Positions 8,153-17,230 of a DNA stretch of 48,159 nt are shown here, piece after piece (positions within the stretch are counted from its first letter, which is position 1; every line of letters begins with the position of its first letter). The notes below the pieces were generated by a model, which saw nothing but the letters and a program-made list of their open reading frames with translations, was not told the DNA's origin and did no database searches. A program made the translations under genes and the position numbers. This stretch comes from Odoribacter sp. (GTDB taxonomy: Bacteria; Bacteroidota; Bacteroidia; Bacteroidales; Marinifilaceae), in contig JAHHTT010000012.1 in NCBI GenBank assembly GCA_020024465.1, positions 1 to 48,159 on the forward strand, in the 5' to 3' direction.

Positions 8153-9724
8153 CTACAAATTAGGTTCATCATTTCTAAATCTATATGCAACATCCACTAT
8201 TTTCCCCAAACCCGTAAATTTCATCTTTTGCTTAGGAGCAGAAGTTATTTCAGGAAATTCGTACATTCTCAGAACTCCCGAAACATTTTCATCTTTTGTC
8301 TTATCATAACTAGCAATAATCAACCATTTTTCTCTTTCTTTTTCCCAATCTTCATATAAAATAAAAGGTACAAGCAAATTAAATTTCAATACAGAAATAT
8401 TTTCATTGGGGAAAGAGAGTATTTTCCTCGCTTGTATTTCAGGAGTATTCATGTTAAATTGATAAATGTCTCCCTGTTCTGTTGCATAAAACAATAATCG
8501 ATAAAAAGGATGGAAAGCAAACTTGGTTATCTTATCAGAATTTGCTGGATTCAAACGCATATAATGACTACGTTCCACTTTACAATCAGCATTCAATACC
8601 ATTCCATATATATAATATTCCTCCTGTTCAGGCTCTTTTAATACAGCAAAGACATATCCTTCTTTATTTCCTTCCATATACACCATATCTTTTTCTGTTT
8701 TTGCGGAATAATCCACACTTCCTCCTATAAAAGACACTTCCGTCAAATATTCCTCCTTACTTTCCAACATTACAAAACGACGGTTCGTTTCATCATATAA
8801 AATAGCTGCTGTCGTAGTAGGCCATGCCCAAAAACCTTTATAACCAATAAAAGGAGACACTTTAAAATATTCCGACGAACCCTTCAGCTTATTTTTGGGA
8901 AAATCGAAAATACCTCCAATAGCTATATCTATAGCGTCCCTAAAATAAAGATTACCCTCCGCTGTAATAAGCATCTCTCGAGCAGGCTCAGTACATCTTG
9001 ACAAACCTCCGCTAACAACTTTAACTTTTTCCACATTGTCACCGAACTGATAAATCAGATTAGATCCTTCACTAGGTTGAAGTTTTTCTTTATCTAAATC
9101 AAAAGTTCCAGCTTCACACCATAACAAACGGCTACTTTTTTGTATATTATAATTATAAGTCAATTTATATGGTTTACCAAAATCAAAGTCACACTCTGAC
9201 CAAATATCACGTGACACCATATCTTCTGTAGCAGAAAGATGAGATACCATATCCAAACGAGACTTCCCTTTTTCTTCACAAAGTAACATCCAACCATCGG
9301 TCACAGAAGTACGTAGACGTACAAAAAAATCTTTTTTGTAAGACACATTAGTCAAAGTATCAGTCACCCAGAAAAATCCCAAATACTCACCGGCCTTCTC
9401 TTTCAAAGGATACTCCAAATTTTTTTCATTTCCAATAATATAACCCTTCAATTGTTCTTCACTCGGTATAGAATCCCTGTTATAAGAAGCATGAATCGGT
9501 ATCAAATGCCACTCAAATTTTAAATGTTCTTCCGAACCTCCTAAGGCCAAAGTCAACTCTGGTTTTATTCTTAAAGTATCAACATATGTAAACTTATTAT
9601 ACCAGTCTTTTTCAAGAATACCCTCTATCGTAACATTATTCAACTCTTTATAATCATAATTTCCCTCATCATCATAGCAACCAACTAATATCATCGTCAA
9701 AAAAAACAAATACCACTTTTTCAT
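8153..9724 (-). CDS. PKD-like family lipoprotein of a SusCD locus
   Basis: This 523-residue lipoprotein has the signal MKKWYLFFLTMILVGCYDD (lipobox ILVGC, Cys16). The N-terminal part starts GNYDYKELNNVTIEG, typical of the PKD-like surface lipoprotein family that accompanies SusD and DUF4843 proteins. After it (about 140-520) comes a repetitive beta-rich section compatible with a propeller (for example VTDGWMLLCEEKGKSRLDMVS). No catalytic motif is seen. It probably sits on the cell surface next to the SusCD complex and helps bind the ligand. It is 32 nt downstream of the DUF4843 gene and 25 nt upstream of the TlpA gene, clearly in the same operon. Confidence 0.8.
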   Translation of the reverse strand: MKKWYLFFLTMILVGCYDDEGNYDYKELNNVTIEGILEKDWYNKFTYVDTLRIKPELTLALGGSEEHLKFEWHLIPIHASYNRDSIPSEEQLKGYIIGNEKNLEYPLKEKAGEYLGFFWVTDTLTNVSYKKDFFVRLRTSVTDGWMLLCEEKGKSRLDMVSHLSATEDMVSRDIWSECDFDFGKPYKLTYNYNIQKSSRLLWCEAGTFDLDKEKLQPSEGSNLIYQFGDNVEKVKVVSGGLSRCTEPAREMLITAEGNLYFRDAIDIAIGGIFDFPKNKLKGSSEYFKVSPFIGYKGFWAWPTTTAAILYDETNRRFVMLESKEEYLTEVSFIGGSVDYSAKTEKDMVYMEGNKEGYVFAVLKEPEQEEYYIYGMVLNADCKVERSHYMRLNPANSDKITKFAFHPFYRLLFYATEQGDIYQFNMNTPEIQARKILSFPNENISVLKFNLLVPFILYEDWEKEREKWLIIASYDKTKDENVSGVLRMYEFPEITSAPKQKMKFTGLGKIVDVAYRFRNDEPNL

Positions 9725-9756
9725 AACATATTCCGATTTTATGTTTTAATAAATAA

Positions 9757-10500
9757 TCACTGTGCATCTTGTCCCATTGTCATCGGTTCCAAATTTTCAT
9801 CAAGATACGGATCTTCTTGTTCATCAAGCCAACGCTGAACCTTTTTTGCATAATATCTCAGTTTAAAATCAGGAATAACATTATTACCTATAAATTCTTT
9901 TCTGGGAATATCACATAAAGTACAAATCAAATCGGCTTTCTTAAAGCTCCATTCACCAAAGAAATTATTGTTCTCCCTCCACCACCAAGGTCGAGGAAAA
10001 TCCTCATTTGATATAATTGTCATACGATGACCTATAAAATAAAGATTTCCATCGTAATCTTTACGCCAATTAAATTCTGAATCAAACTCTTCGCTTACTT
10101 CTATAATTACAGTCACTATTCTATCATGTTTTCTCAATGCCTCTGTCCTTAACATCGTAATATCCAAAGAGGTTTCCTTACAATTAGCCGGTAAAATAAC
10201 TTCTTCTGTTATTGCCTGAAAATCTACACCTTCCACTGCACGCACAGAATCCGTATTACATAATTCCGTGTGAATTCGTATTTTACGGTCATAATCTTTC
10301 ACTTCACCAAACAAATAAATCGGCAACTGCAACACTCGCTTTTGAACATTTCCGTCAACCGTCCCCCATGAATAGGTCATTGTATCATGTTCTACTGAAA
10401 AATAAATAGAACTTCCACCAACATACTCATCAATCTCTGTAAGCTGACACCCTTGCAATACAGAATTTATAATTCCAATAATTAAAATCAAACGTTTCAT
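9757..10500 (-). CDS. DUF4843 domain lipoprotein
   Basis: This 247-residue lipoprotein has the signal MKRLILIIGIINSVLQGCQL (lipobox LQGC, Cys18). The order of features, YVGGSSIYFSVEHDTMTYSWG near the start and CNTDSVRAVEGVDFQ after it, is characteristic of DUF4843 proteins, which are Ig-like (Calx-beta-like) surface proteins coded right after SusD. A tryptophan-rich stretch (PRPWWWRENNNFFGEWSF) lies near residue 165. It is 27 nt downstream of the SusD gene. The function is unknown; a supporting role in ligand capture by the SusCD complex is inferred from its constant position. Confidence 0.8.
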   Translation of the reverse strand: MKRLILIIGIINSVLQGCQLTEIDEYVGGSSIYFSVEHDTMTYSWGTVDGNVQKRVLQLPIYLFGEVKDYDRKIRIHTELCNTDSVRAVEGVDFQAITEEVILPANCKETSLDITMLRTEALRKHDRIVTVIIEVSEEFDSEFNWRKDYDGNLYFIGHRMTIISNEDFPRPWWWRENNNFFGEWSFKKADLICTLCDIPRKEFIGNNVIPDFKLRYYAKKVQRWLDEQEDPYLDENLEPMTMGQDAQ

Positions 10501-10527
10501 AAACCAATCTTTTTATAAATCAACAAT

Positions 10528-11952
10528 TCAATTGTACTTTGATTCTTCTTCTGGAATTGGAATTTGATAATCAGACATTTCCATTTCCATCATAGTAGTA
10601 TAAGTAGCATCATCTGCTTTATGAATTGACGGATACTTTAAACGTTTATAATAAAAGAATAATTGACCTTCACCCCAAAACTCCCTAATATATTCTTTTT
10701 CAAGCATAGAGGCAAGATAATTCTCGTCCTCCAATTTCTGAATACCCCGATGTGTCAACACTTGATTCAACCATTCAAGTCCATCGCTTGGATTAGGCTC
10801 ACATTCAGCCGCAATATAAAACGCCTCGGATACTCGCAACAACGGAATGATCGTCCCTGCGGTAGTATCTTGGGTCGTCTTGAATTTTTCAAACAAATTA
10901 TAAGCTAATCCGCCGATAAGTTGTCTGTTCCTAAAATAAGCCTCATATCTATAGTCATCTCTATTATCTTCAAATATCCGATCTATCTGTCCTCCTAGAG
11001 GTGCTAACATTATCTCCGGAGATAAATTCTCTCCATCAAACAATGAAGTATGTAAAACAGAAAGATTGGAATTTTGCAGCCCCCAAAGAATTTCACCATA
11101 AAAAACTCTATCCGGATCTGGACGTCCGGATGATACCGCTTCACGCGTTACCCAAGGGAACCATTGTTTTTGAACATCTATAACTTTACGTGCAGCCACT
11201 AATGCAGCTTCTTTATTGCCACGATACAACTCTGCACGAGCGAGTAATAATTGAACGCCATATTTATTCAACCGATATTTTCTGTAAGACATAAAAGCAT
11301 TGTCATGAACCATATCTGTTCCTTCTTTCAATACAGGATCGTTTTGTAACAAAGAATCAGCACTGTGCAAATCGGCAATGACACAATTCATAAATTCTTC
11401 CGGCTTATAAGCCGGACGTTTATCTAAAGAGAATTCTGTATAATAAGGCAAACTTATAGTATTTACACTTAAATCATATACTGGAGCAAATAATCTAAAA
11501 ATATCAAAATGCATAAAAGCCCTTAAAGCATGACACTCTCCTTTCAATAAATAATAATACTCATCTGTCAAAACATCTCTATGAGTCTCACAATTTTTTA
11601 AAAGCAAATTGATATTGGCTATCAAACTATAGGCTTTCTCCCATATACTCTCAAAGCGTATTTTACAACCCTCTTCTGTATATTTATGAAGCATCAAATC
11701 GTAATTAAACACATTTGATTTATTTACATTATAGCGTTGAGCCATCATCTCTATCATTTCACAAGACAAATATTGTCCATAAAGAGAATTCGTATTTAAC
11801 TCTATGTAAATACCATTCAATGCATTTTCGAAACCTTTGACAGACCCAAAAACTACATCCTCGGCAACTCTGTCATAAGGCTGAACATCCAACCAGGAAT
11901 TACAGCTATTTAATCCTAGCAATATTGTAAGCAATAAAAATAAATTCTTCAT
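10528..11952 (-). CDS. RagB/SusD family nutrient-binding outer-membrane lipoprotein
   Basis: The ATG at 11952 gives 474 residues with the lipoprotein signal MKNLFLLLTILLGLNSCNSW. A longer start at 12045 would overlap the SusC gene and bury this signal, so it is not used. SusD hallmarks are LDVQPYDRVAEDVVF near the N-terminus, helical TPR-like segments (LKGECHALRAFMHFDIFRLF) and a C-terminal WGEGQLFFYYKRL. SusD proteins sit as a lid on the SusC barrel and capture ligands on the cell surface. The gene is 28 nt after SusC. Since no glycoside hydrolase is coded nearby, the ligand is more likely a peptide, metal complex or host compound than a polysaccharide, but this is inference. Confidence 0.93.
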   Translation of the reverse strand: MKNLFLLLTILLGLNSCNSWLDVQPYDRVAEDVVFGSVKGFENALNGIYIELNTNSLYGQYLSCEMIEMMAQRYNVNKSNVFNYDLMLHKYTEEGCKIRFESIWEKAYSLIANINLLLKNCETHRDVLTDEYYYLLKGECHALRAFMHFDIFRLFAPVYDLSVNTISLPYYTEFSLDKRPAYKPEEFMNCVIADLHSADSLLQNDPVLKEGTDMVHDNAFMSYRKYRLNKYGVQLLLARAELYRGNKEAALVAARKVIDVQKQWFPWVTREAVSSGRPDPDRVFYGEILWGLQNSNLSVLHTSLFDGENLSPEIMLAPLGGQIDRIFEDNRDDYRYEAYFRNRQLIGGLAYNLFEKFKTTQDTTAGTIIPLLRVSEAFYIAAECEPNPSDGLEWLNQVLTHRGIQKLEDENYLASMLEKEYIREFWGEGQLFFYYKRLKYPSIHKADDATYTTMMEMEMSDYQIPIPEEESKYN

Positions 11953-11980
11953 ATTTCTATCTTTTATTAATGGTCTATTC

Positions 11981-14900
11981 TCATAGTATTGCTCCCAAAG
12001 AGAAAGAAATGCTTCGTGCAAACGGATAATATAATCCTCTTTCATCCTCTAACGTTGAAAAACGGGCAATAGAATTCATATACATATTGATATTTAAAGA
12101 AGAGATTTTAAGAGTCTTCTTTAACCACTTAGTATTAAACTGATATCCCAAACGGATCGATTCAATTGCAAGATAATTCTCCTTCATAATAAATCGCGAA
12201 GACATCGGAGTTGTCTCGGTCAGAGAAATACTCTTAAATTTAGCTTTATCTCCCGGTTTCTTCCAACGGTCATACAATGCCCGTCTGTCTTGATTTGTCG
12301 TAATACTTCCAGAAGAAATATTCTCAACTTTATTAAACAACGTAGAATTGAATACATCAGCACCAAAACTATAGCGCAATTGCAAACTCGCAGACCAGCC
12401 TTTATAATAAAGTGTATTCCCCCATACACCTTCTAAAATCGGACGGGAATCTCCCACTTCCACTTCATCATCATAGTCAAAGGTATAAGTCAATGTTCCA
12501 TCTTTTTTCACAAATATTTCCTGACCGGTTGCAGGATCTATACCTCTGGATCTTACAGCCCACAATGCTGTTGGACTTCCGCCATCATAATATCTAGTAA
12601 GATTTTTAGAAATATTTTCCTGGTTATATGCATTAAGACTACGTCCTATGTCCTCATAATGTGCCTTCCCATATCTAAAATTCACACTCATCGTATAATT
12701 AATACTCTCCTGAGGTTTATACAAGATTGCATAACGGATACTTCCATTGAATCCTTTGTCTATTTGCACACCTATATTGGTCCTGCGTGTTGATACCCCC
12801 ATAGAAATAGGAACACCGATATCAGCAATCAACGGATCGGTACGTTTATGATAGTAATCAAATGTTATATGGAAACGATTGGAAAACATACTCAAATCAA
12901 AACCTATATTTTTATCCAATGTTCTCTGCCAAGCCAAATCTGGATCGCCAAATGTTGAAACAAGCACACCGGTCCCAAAATTATTCAACATCCAGTTATT
13001 GAAATAATAAGTTGTAATAGCCGAATAAGAACCGAAATTCTGATTTCCAGGATTACCAATAGAACCTCTCAATTTCAAAATATTTATTAACGATGACTTA
13101 TCTTGCAAAAACTTTTCTTTATGGACATTCCATGCCAAACCAACAGACCATGTGGTTGAAAAACGTTTATTTGAACCGAATACAGAAGTACCATCTGAAC
13201 GGAGATTAACATCCATCAGATAACGCTCATCGAACACATAACCACCATTCAAGTAGAAGTTAGCATTACGGTTTTTATTTTCCATATAACCAGGTTTTCC
13301 TCCTTCAGGATATTTATTGGCAAAACTGGGTTTTGTAAAATTACCTTCAGGAAAACCTTGGGCAGAAAAGCTTTTCGTTGTCATATCATTCTCACTAATA
13401 TTAACACCTGTTGCAATATTTATCATATGTTTATCACCCAACAATTCACCATAAGTCACGGTAAAATCAGCACTCCAATCCAATGAATTACTTGTCGAAT
13501 TGAAATAATTCCCCTTGCGCAAAGGATCTACTTTATCAAATTGCGTATCATTCGGAGATGTAAATGTTTCTGATTCAGCAATACTTTTAGTTATCCCAAC
13601 TCGCCCACGAATACTTAACGCATCAACAGGACGTATCTCTACACTGAAATTATCTCTTACGCTAAAAGAGTTTCCTTTATTATAACTGTTTTGAGCATCA
13701 TCATAACTTGGATTTGCTACACGAATCTGGCGATAGACAAGACCTGCAATATTTTCTGCCTGCCAATCTTCCAGCCAACGGTCTGTACTGCCTGATTTTT
13801 TCTCATAATAAGGATTCGCACTGGCATATTCATAAAAAGAAACAATAGGGTTATCATTTTTATTCCAATCAACCGACAATTTATTCATAAAGTTGAATCC
13901 TTTTTTACGATAAATCAAATCCAAAGACAAACCCATAATATTACGTATAGAATGTTTCATAACACCCTGTACACCAGAGTAATTAGCACCTAATCCATAA
14001 CGCATTTGATTGTCTCCACCTTCTACATAAATGTTATGTTTATGTGTTAATCCTAAACGTAACGGCTCTGATAGCCAATAAGAATCTACACCTCTTTGTA
14101 CATCACACAGCAAACGGTTATAACGTCCAGTCAACTGTTCCTGTTCTGTTGCTGATTCACTCATAAATGCTCCTGACAATCGCTCAAATTCAAGTTTTTC
14201 TTCTGCATTCATCAAATTATAATCAGTCAAATCAGCAAATGAAATATCAACACTACCATTATAACTCAAACGCAACTGGCCGCGTGCAGGTGCTTTTGTT
14301 TCAACAACAACAACTCCATTAGCAGCTTTTGAACCATATATTGCAGTTGAAGCAGCATCCTTCAATATTGTTACAGATGCAACCCGATCCATATTCAAGT
14401 CCATAATAACCTGTAATGTTGTCTCAAATCCATCTAAAATAAACAAGGGCTGATTAGGATCTTGACCATATTCTTCCTTAAGTCCTACTATACTACTTTT
14501 CCCCCGAATTTCAATATCAGGCAGGCGATTGGGGTCTGAACCATATTCCTTACTTTCCAAAATATTAAAAGCGGGATCTAATGTTTTCAAACTCTGCAAA
14601 ATATTTTGATTACCTACCATTTTCAAATCATTGGCAGTATAAGTCTGCGAAGAACCTGTAAAACTCTCTTTTTTACGAGTATAAATACCTGTCACAACAA
14701 CATCATCCAGTGTTGCAGCCTCTTCTTTCATCACAACATTCATAATATTTTTCCCTTCATACTCCATTTCCACACTTTTCATTCCAATAAAAGAAAATAT
14801 CAATGAAAATTTTTTAGGAGGATTAGGAATGATCAATTTATAATTCCCATTAGCATCTGTTGATGTTCCAAACATAAATCCTTTAAGAACAATAGTTACA

Positions 14901-15340
14901 CCTACTAGTGGCACTTTATTTTCATCTGTAACTTTACCTGTGATTTCCAATTTTATTTCCTCATCCTCTATAGATTTTTCGTCAGGAATAATAACAATGA
15001 TACCTTTTTCCAGACGATAAGCAAGATTAACTTTCCCCAAAATTTCATCCAAAACAAAGGTCAAATCCTTTTTTACAAATTTCCCTGATACATTACCCGC
15101 TTTTTTCAACTCATTGTGATTAAAAAAGAATTTATAACCAGTTTGTTTTCTTAATTCTTGAACAACATCCACTAATTCCATTTCATTGATATCTAATGTC
15201 ACTTTCTTTTGGGAATAAGCAACAGCAGAAATCTGAAACATTAATATACAATTGAATACGCACATCCATTTCATCACTAACATACTTTTTTTAGGGCATT
15301 TTATCACCCTCCAAGCAATCTGTGTTTCGTTTTTTTTCAT
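11981..15340 (-). CDS. SusC/RagA TonB-dependent outer-membrane transporter with STN signalling domain
   Basis: This 1119-residue protein has an N-terminal signal region ending about VAYSQ (residue 44), followed by an STN domain (about 46-115, VTLDINEMELVDVVQELRKQ). A carboxypeptidase-regulatory-like domain (about 130-205) starts at EITGKVTDENKVPLVGV. The TonB-box/plug region begins DDVVVTGIYTRKKESFTGS, and the beta-barrel runs to the C-terminus. The STN domain is the part that contacts a FecR anti-sigma factor in trans-envelope signalling, which fits the FecR gene only 74 nt upstream. The protein imports a substrate captured by the SusD partner using TonB/ExbBD energy, and reports substrate to the sigma factor. 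The substrate is not evident. Confidence 0.93.
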   Translation of the reverse strand: MKKNETQIAWRVIKCPKKSMLVMKWMCVFNCILMFQISAVAYSQKKVTLDINEMELVDVVQELRKQTGYKFFFNHNELKKAGNVSGKFVKKDLTFVLDEILGKVNLAYRLEKGIIVIIPDEKSIEDEEIKLEITGKVTDENKVPLVGVTIVLKGFMFGTSTDANGNYKLIIPNPPKKFSLIFSFIGMKSVEMEYEGKNIMNVVMKEEAATLDDVVVTGIYTRKKESFTGSSQTYTANDLKMVGNQNILQSLKTLDPAFNILESKEYGSDPNRLPDIEIRGKSSIVGLKEEYGQDPNQPLFILDGFETTLQVIMDLNMDRVASVTILKDAASTAIYGSKAANGVVVVETKAPARGQLRLSYNGSVDISFADLTDYNLMNAEEKLEFERLSGAFMSESATEQEQLTGRYNRLLCDVQRGVDSYWLSEPLRLGLTHKHNIYVEGGDNQMRYGLGANYSGVQGVMKHSIRNIMGLSLDLIYRKKGFNFMNKLSVDWNKNDNPIVSFYEYASANPYYEKKSGSTDRWLEDWQAENIAGLVYRQIRVANPSYDDAQNSYNKGNSFSVRDNFSVEIRPVDALSIRGRVGITKSIAESETFTSPNDTQFDKVDPLRKGNYFNSTSNSLDWSADFTVTYGELLGDKHMINIATGVNISENDMTTKSFSAQGFPEGNFTKPSFANKYPEGGKPGYMENKNRNANFYLNGGYVFDERYLMDVNLRSDGTSVFGSNKRFSTTWSVGLAWNVHKEKFLQDKSSLINILKLRGSIGNPGNQNFGSYSAITTYYFNNWMLNNFGTGVLVSTFGDPDLAWQRTLDKNIGFDLSMFSNRFHITFDYYHKRTDPLIADIGVPISMGVSTRRTNIGVQIDKGFNGSIRYAILYKPQESINYTMSVNFRYGKAHYEDIGRSLNAYNQENISKNLTRYYDGGSPTALWAVRSRGIDPATGQEIFVKKDGTLTYTFDYDDEVEVGDSRPILEGVWGNTLYYKGWSASLQLRYSFGADVFNSTLFNKVENISSGSITTNQDRRALYDRWKKPGDKAKFKSISLTETTPMSSRFIMKENYLAIESIRLGYQFNTKWLKKTLKISSLNINMYMNSIARFSTLEDERGLYYPFARSISFSLGAIL

Positions 15341-15414
15341 ACGTTTGTTTAGTTTATGTTTATACTCAAATCATCAGGCTTGTTATCATCAAAAATATCT
15401 TTATATTGTACACT

Positions 15415-16545
15415 CTACTTCATTTGCACAATAACAACTCGATCTTTTATTATAAATTCCACATTAGTTGTCATCGATATGATATTCAAAACCTCTTCAC
15501 AATTATTATACTTCTCTAAATCTCCCGTAAAAACAAGTTCTTTTGCTTCAGAATTTTTATAAAAGACTTCAACATCATACCATCTAGACAATTGCTTCAT
15601 AATATCTTCCAATCTTTGCCCTTCAATAAACCACTTCCCTTCTGCCCAACCAATATATACCTTAGGATTTACTTTAACTATATGCGACTCACAACTTTTT
15701 ATGTCATAAACCACTTGTTCTCCGGGATTAAGATTCACATTTTGAGACATTCCATTACCTTTAAATGTTATTTTTCCTTCTACCAATGTGGTTCGCATTA
15801 CCTCCTCATCAGAATAAACATTGACATTAAATAGTGTCCCCACCACTTGTACACTCCCTTGTTTCGTCTCAACAACAAAAGGATGCTCCCGATCTCTTGT
15901 TACATCAAACAAAGCTTCTCCTTCCAAACAAACACGACGTTCTTTTCCAATAAACTTATTAGGAAATATTAATTTAGAATCTGAATTCATCTTTATCCTT
16001 GTTCCATCGGACAAGGCCAGACTATACTCCCCTCCTCTGGGAACAATTACCGTATTATATTCTATCTTAGTATCTTCATCTACTTTCATAGAATGTTGCT
16101 CCAAAACCTGCTTCAAAACAATAGAATCTGTTAAAGAAATCTGATTCCCTGAAGCTAAAACCAACAAAGCCTTTACTGAACCAGGCGTTATAGTTTGATT
16201 CTCAATCATCACGGAAGGATTTACAGTTTTCTCTAACAATAAAGAAGAAACACCCACAACAAGCAAAATGGCAGCAACAGCCGCATACTTCCAATATGAT
16301 AAAAACGATCTCTTCTTCTTTCTTTCACACAAAATCTCCATCTCCTTCCATTTTTTATCAGAATCGAAAGAAGAATAAAGCATAATTGATTTTTTCAGAT
16401 TTTCTTTTTCTGTGAAAGAATCAAACCATTGACGATTCCGAGGAGCAGCATCCAACCAATGCTCCAAATGAACCAGCTCATCAGGAGTAATATCTCCTCT
16501 GACCCAAGCTGCCACCCAACGGTATATATCCGATTTATTATCCAT
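15415..16545 (-). CDS. FecR-family anti-sigma factor
   Basis: This is a 376-residue membrane protein. The N-terminal cytoplasmic part (DIYRWVAAWVRGDITPDELVHLEHWL) would bind the sigma factor. One transmembrane helix lies near residues 85-105 (YWKYAAVAAILLVVGVSSLL). The periplasmic FecR domain (about 165-265) contains VPRGGEYSLALSDGT and ERRVCLEGEALFDV, and the C-terminal part is DUF4974-like (GWAEGKWFIEGQRLEDIMK). It holds the ECF sigma factor inactive until the STN domain of the downstream SusC signals ligand. The spacing is 68 nt from the sigma gene and 74 nt to SusC. Confidence 0.92.
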   Translation of the reverse strand: MDNKSDIYRWVAAWVRGDITPDELVHLEHWLDAAPRNRQWFDSFTEKENLKKSIMLYSSFDSDKKWKEMEILCERKKKRSFLSYWKYAAVAAILLVVGVSSLLLEKTVNPSVMIENQTITPGSVKALLVLASGNQISLTDSIVLKQVLEQHSMKVDEDTKIEYNTVIVPRGGEYSLALSDGTRIKMNSDSKLIFPNKFIGKERRVCLEGEALFDVTRDREHPFVVETKQGSVQVVGTLFNVNVYSDEEVMRTTLVEGKITFKGNGMSQNVNLNPGEQVVYDIKSCESHIVKVNPKVYIGWAEGKWFIEGQRLEDIMKQLSRWYDVEVFYKNSEAKELVFTGDLEKYNNCEEVLNIISMTTNVEFIIKDRVVIVQMK

Positions 16546-16613
16546 ATTATGCGTTTCAATTTACTACTGAAACACACTCACAGAGCAAATAGGTGACAAG
16601 TCTCTTAAAAAAA

Positions 16614-17195
16614 TTAGAATTCTATAAAAAACAATGAGGTATATACAAACAAATCGCCCAAACGCTCTCGCAAATAACTCTTTGCCCGCAGTTTTTGAGT
16701 TTTAACGGTATTGACTGATATATTTAATTGCATGGCAATCTGTTTCTCTTCCTTTTCATGAAGATAAGCCATACAAAAAATTTCCCGACAACGTTCCGGA
16801 AGTTCATCAATAGCTTGGAATAATTCAGAAATAACCTCCGATTCCATCTGTTTCAACAAAAAACTATCAGGATCTTCCTCTGATGAAGGCATTGCTTTTT
16901 TATTATTCCTATTCTGGATCTCTAAATTACGAAGATAGTTCAAACAACTGTTTTTCAAACTATTATACAGATATGTCTTCATTGCTTTTTCATTTTGAAA
17001 GGCATTCAAATCCTGTTTCCAAAAAGCAACAAAGACATCTTGAACCAAATCTTCTGCAACATCACTGTCTTTTATTATTCGAGAAGCAAAAAAACATAGA
17101 GGACGATGCCAATTATAAAAAAACTGTTTAAAAGCTTTCCGATCATATTGCTGCAAATGTTCTACTAATTCATCTTTGTCCACAAACACATTCAC
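16614..17195 (-). CDS. RNA polymerase sigma-70 factor, ECF subfamily
   Basis: This 193-residue protein contains region 2 (about 12-80, YDRKAFKQFFYNWHRPLCFF and VAEDLVQDVFVAFWKQ) and region 4 (about 130-185, ELPERCREIFCMAYLHE then EKQIAMQLNISVNTVKTQ). This is the FecI-like type common in Bacteroidales. It should direct transcription of the SusC-to-TlpA genes once the FecR protein releases it. It begins only 35 nt after the nucleoside transporter gene on the same strand with no visible terminator between, so some read-through from that gene is likely. No own promoter is recognisable in the short gap. Confidence 0.93.
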   Translation of the reverse strand: MNVFVDKDELVEHLQQYDRKAFKQFFYNWHRPLCFFASRIIKDSDVAEDLVQDVFVAFWKQDLNAFQNEKAMKTYLYNSLKNSCLNYLRNLEIQNRNNKKAMPSSEEDPDSFLLKQMESEVISELFQAIDELPERCREIFCMAYLHEKEEKQIAMQLNISVNTVKTQKLRAKSYLRERLGDLFVYTSLFFIEF

Positions 17196-17230
17196 TCTTT
17201 TAATCTTCCTAAAAGAAATAATGTATATCC

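Noticed and set aside
11953..12045. Longer N-terminus of the SusD protein
   Set aside because: It would overlap the SusC coding region and place the lipoprotein signal inside the protein; the ATG at 11952 gives a normal signal.
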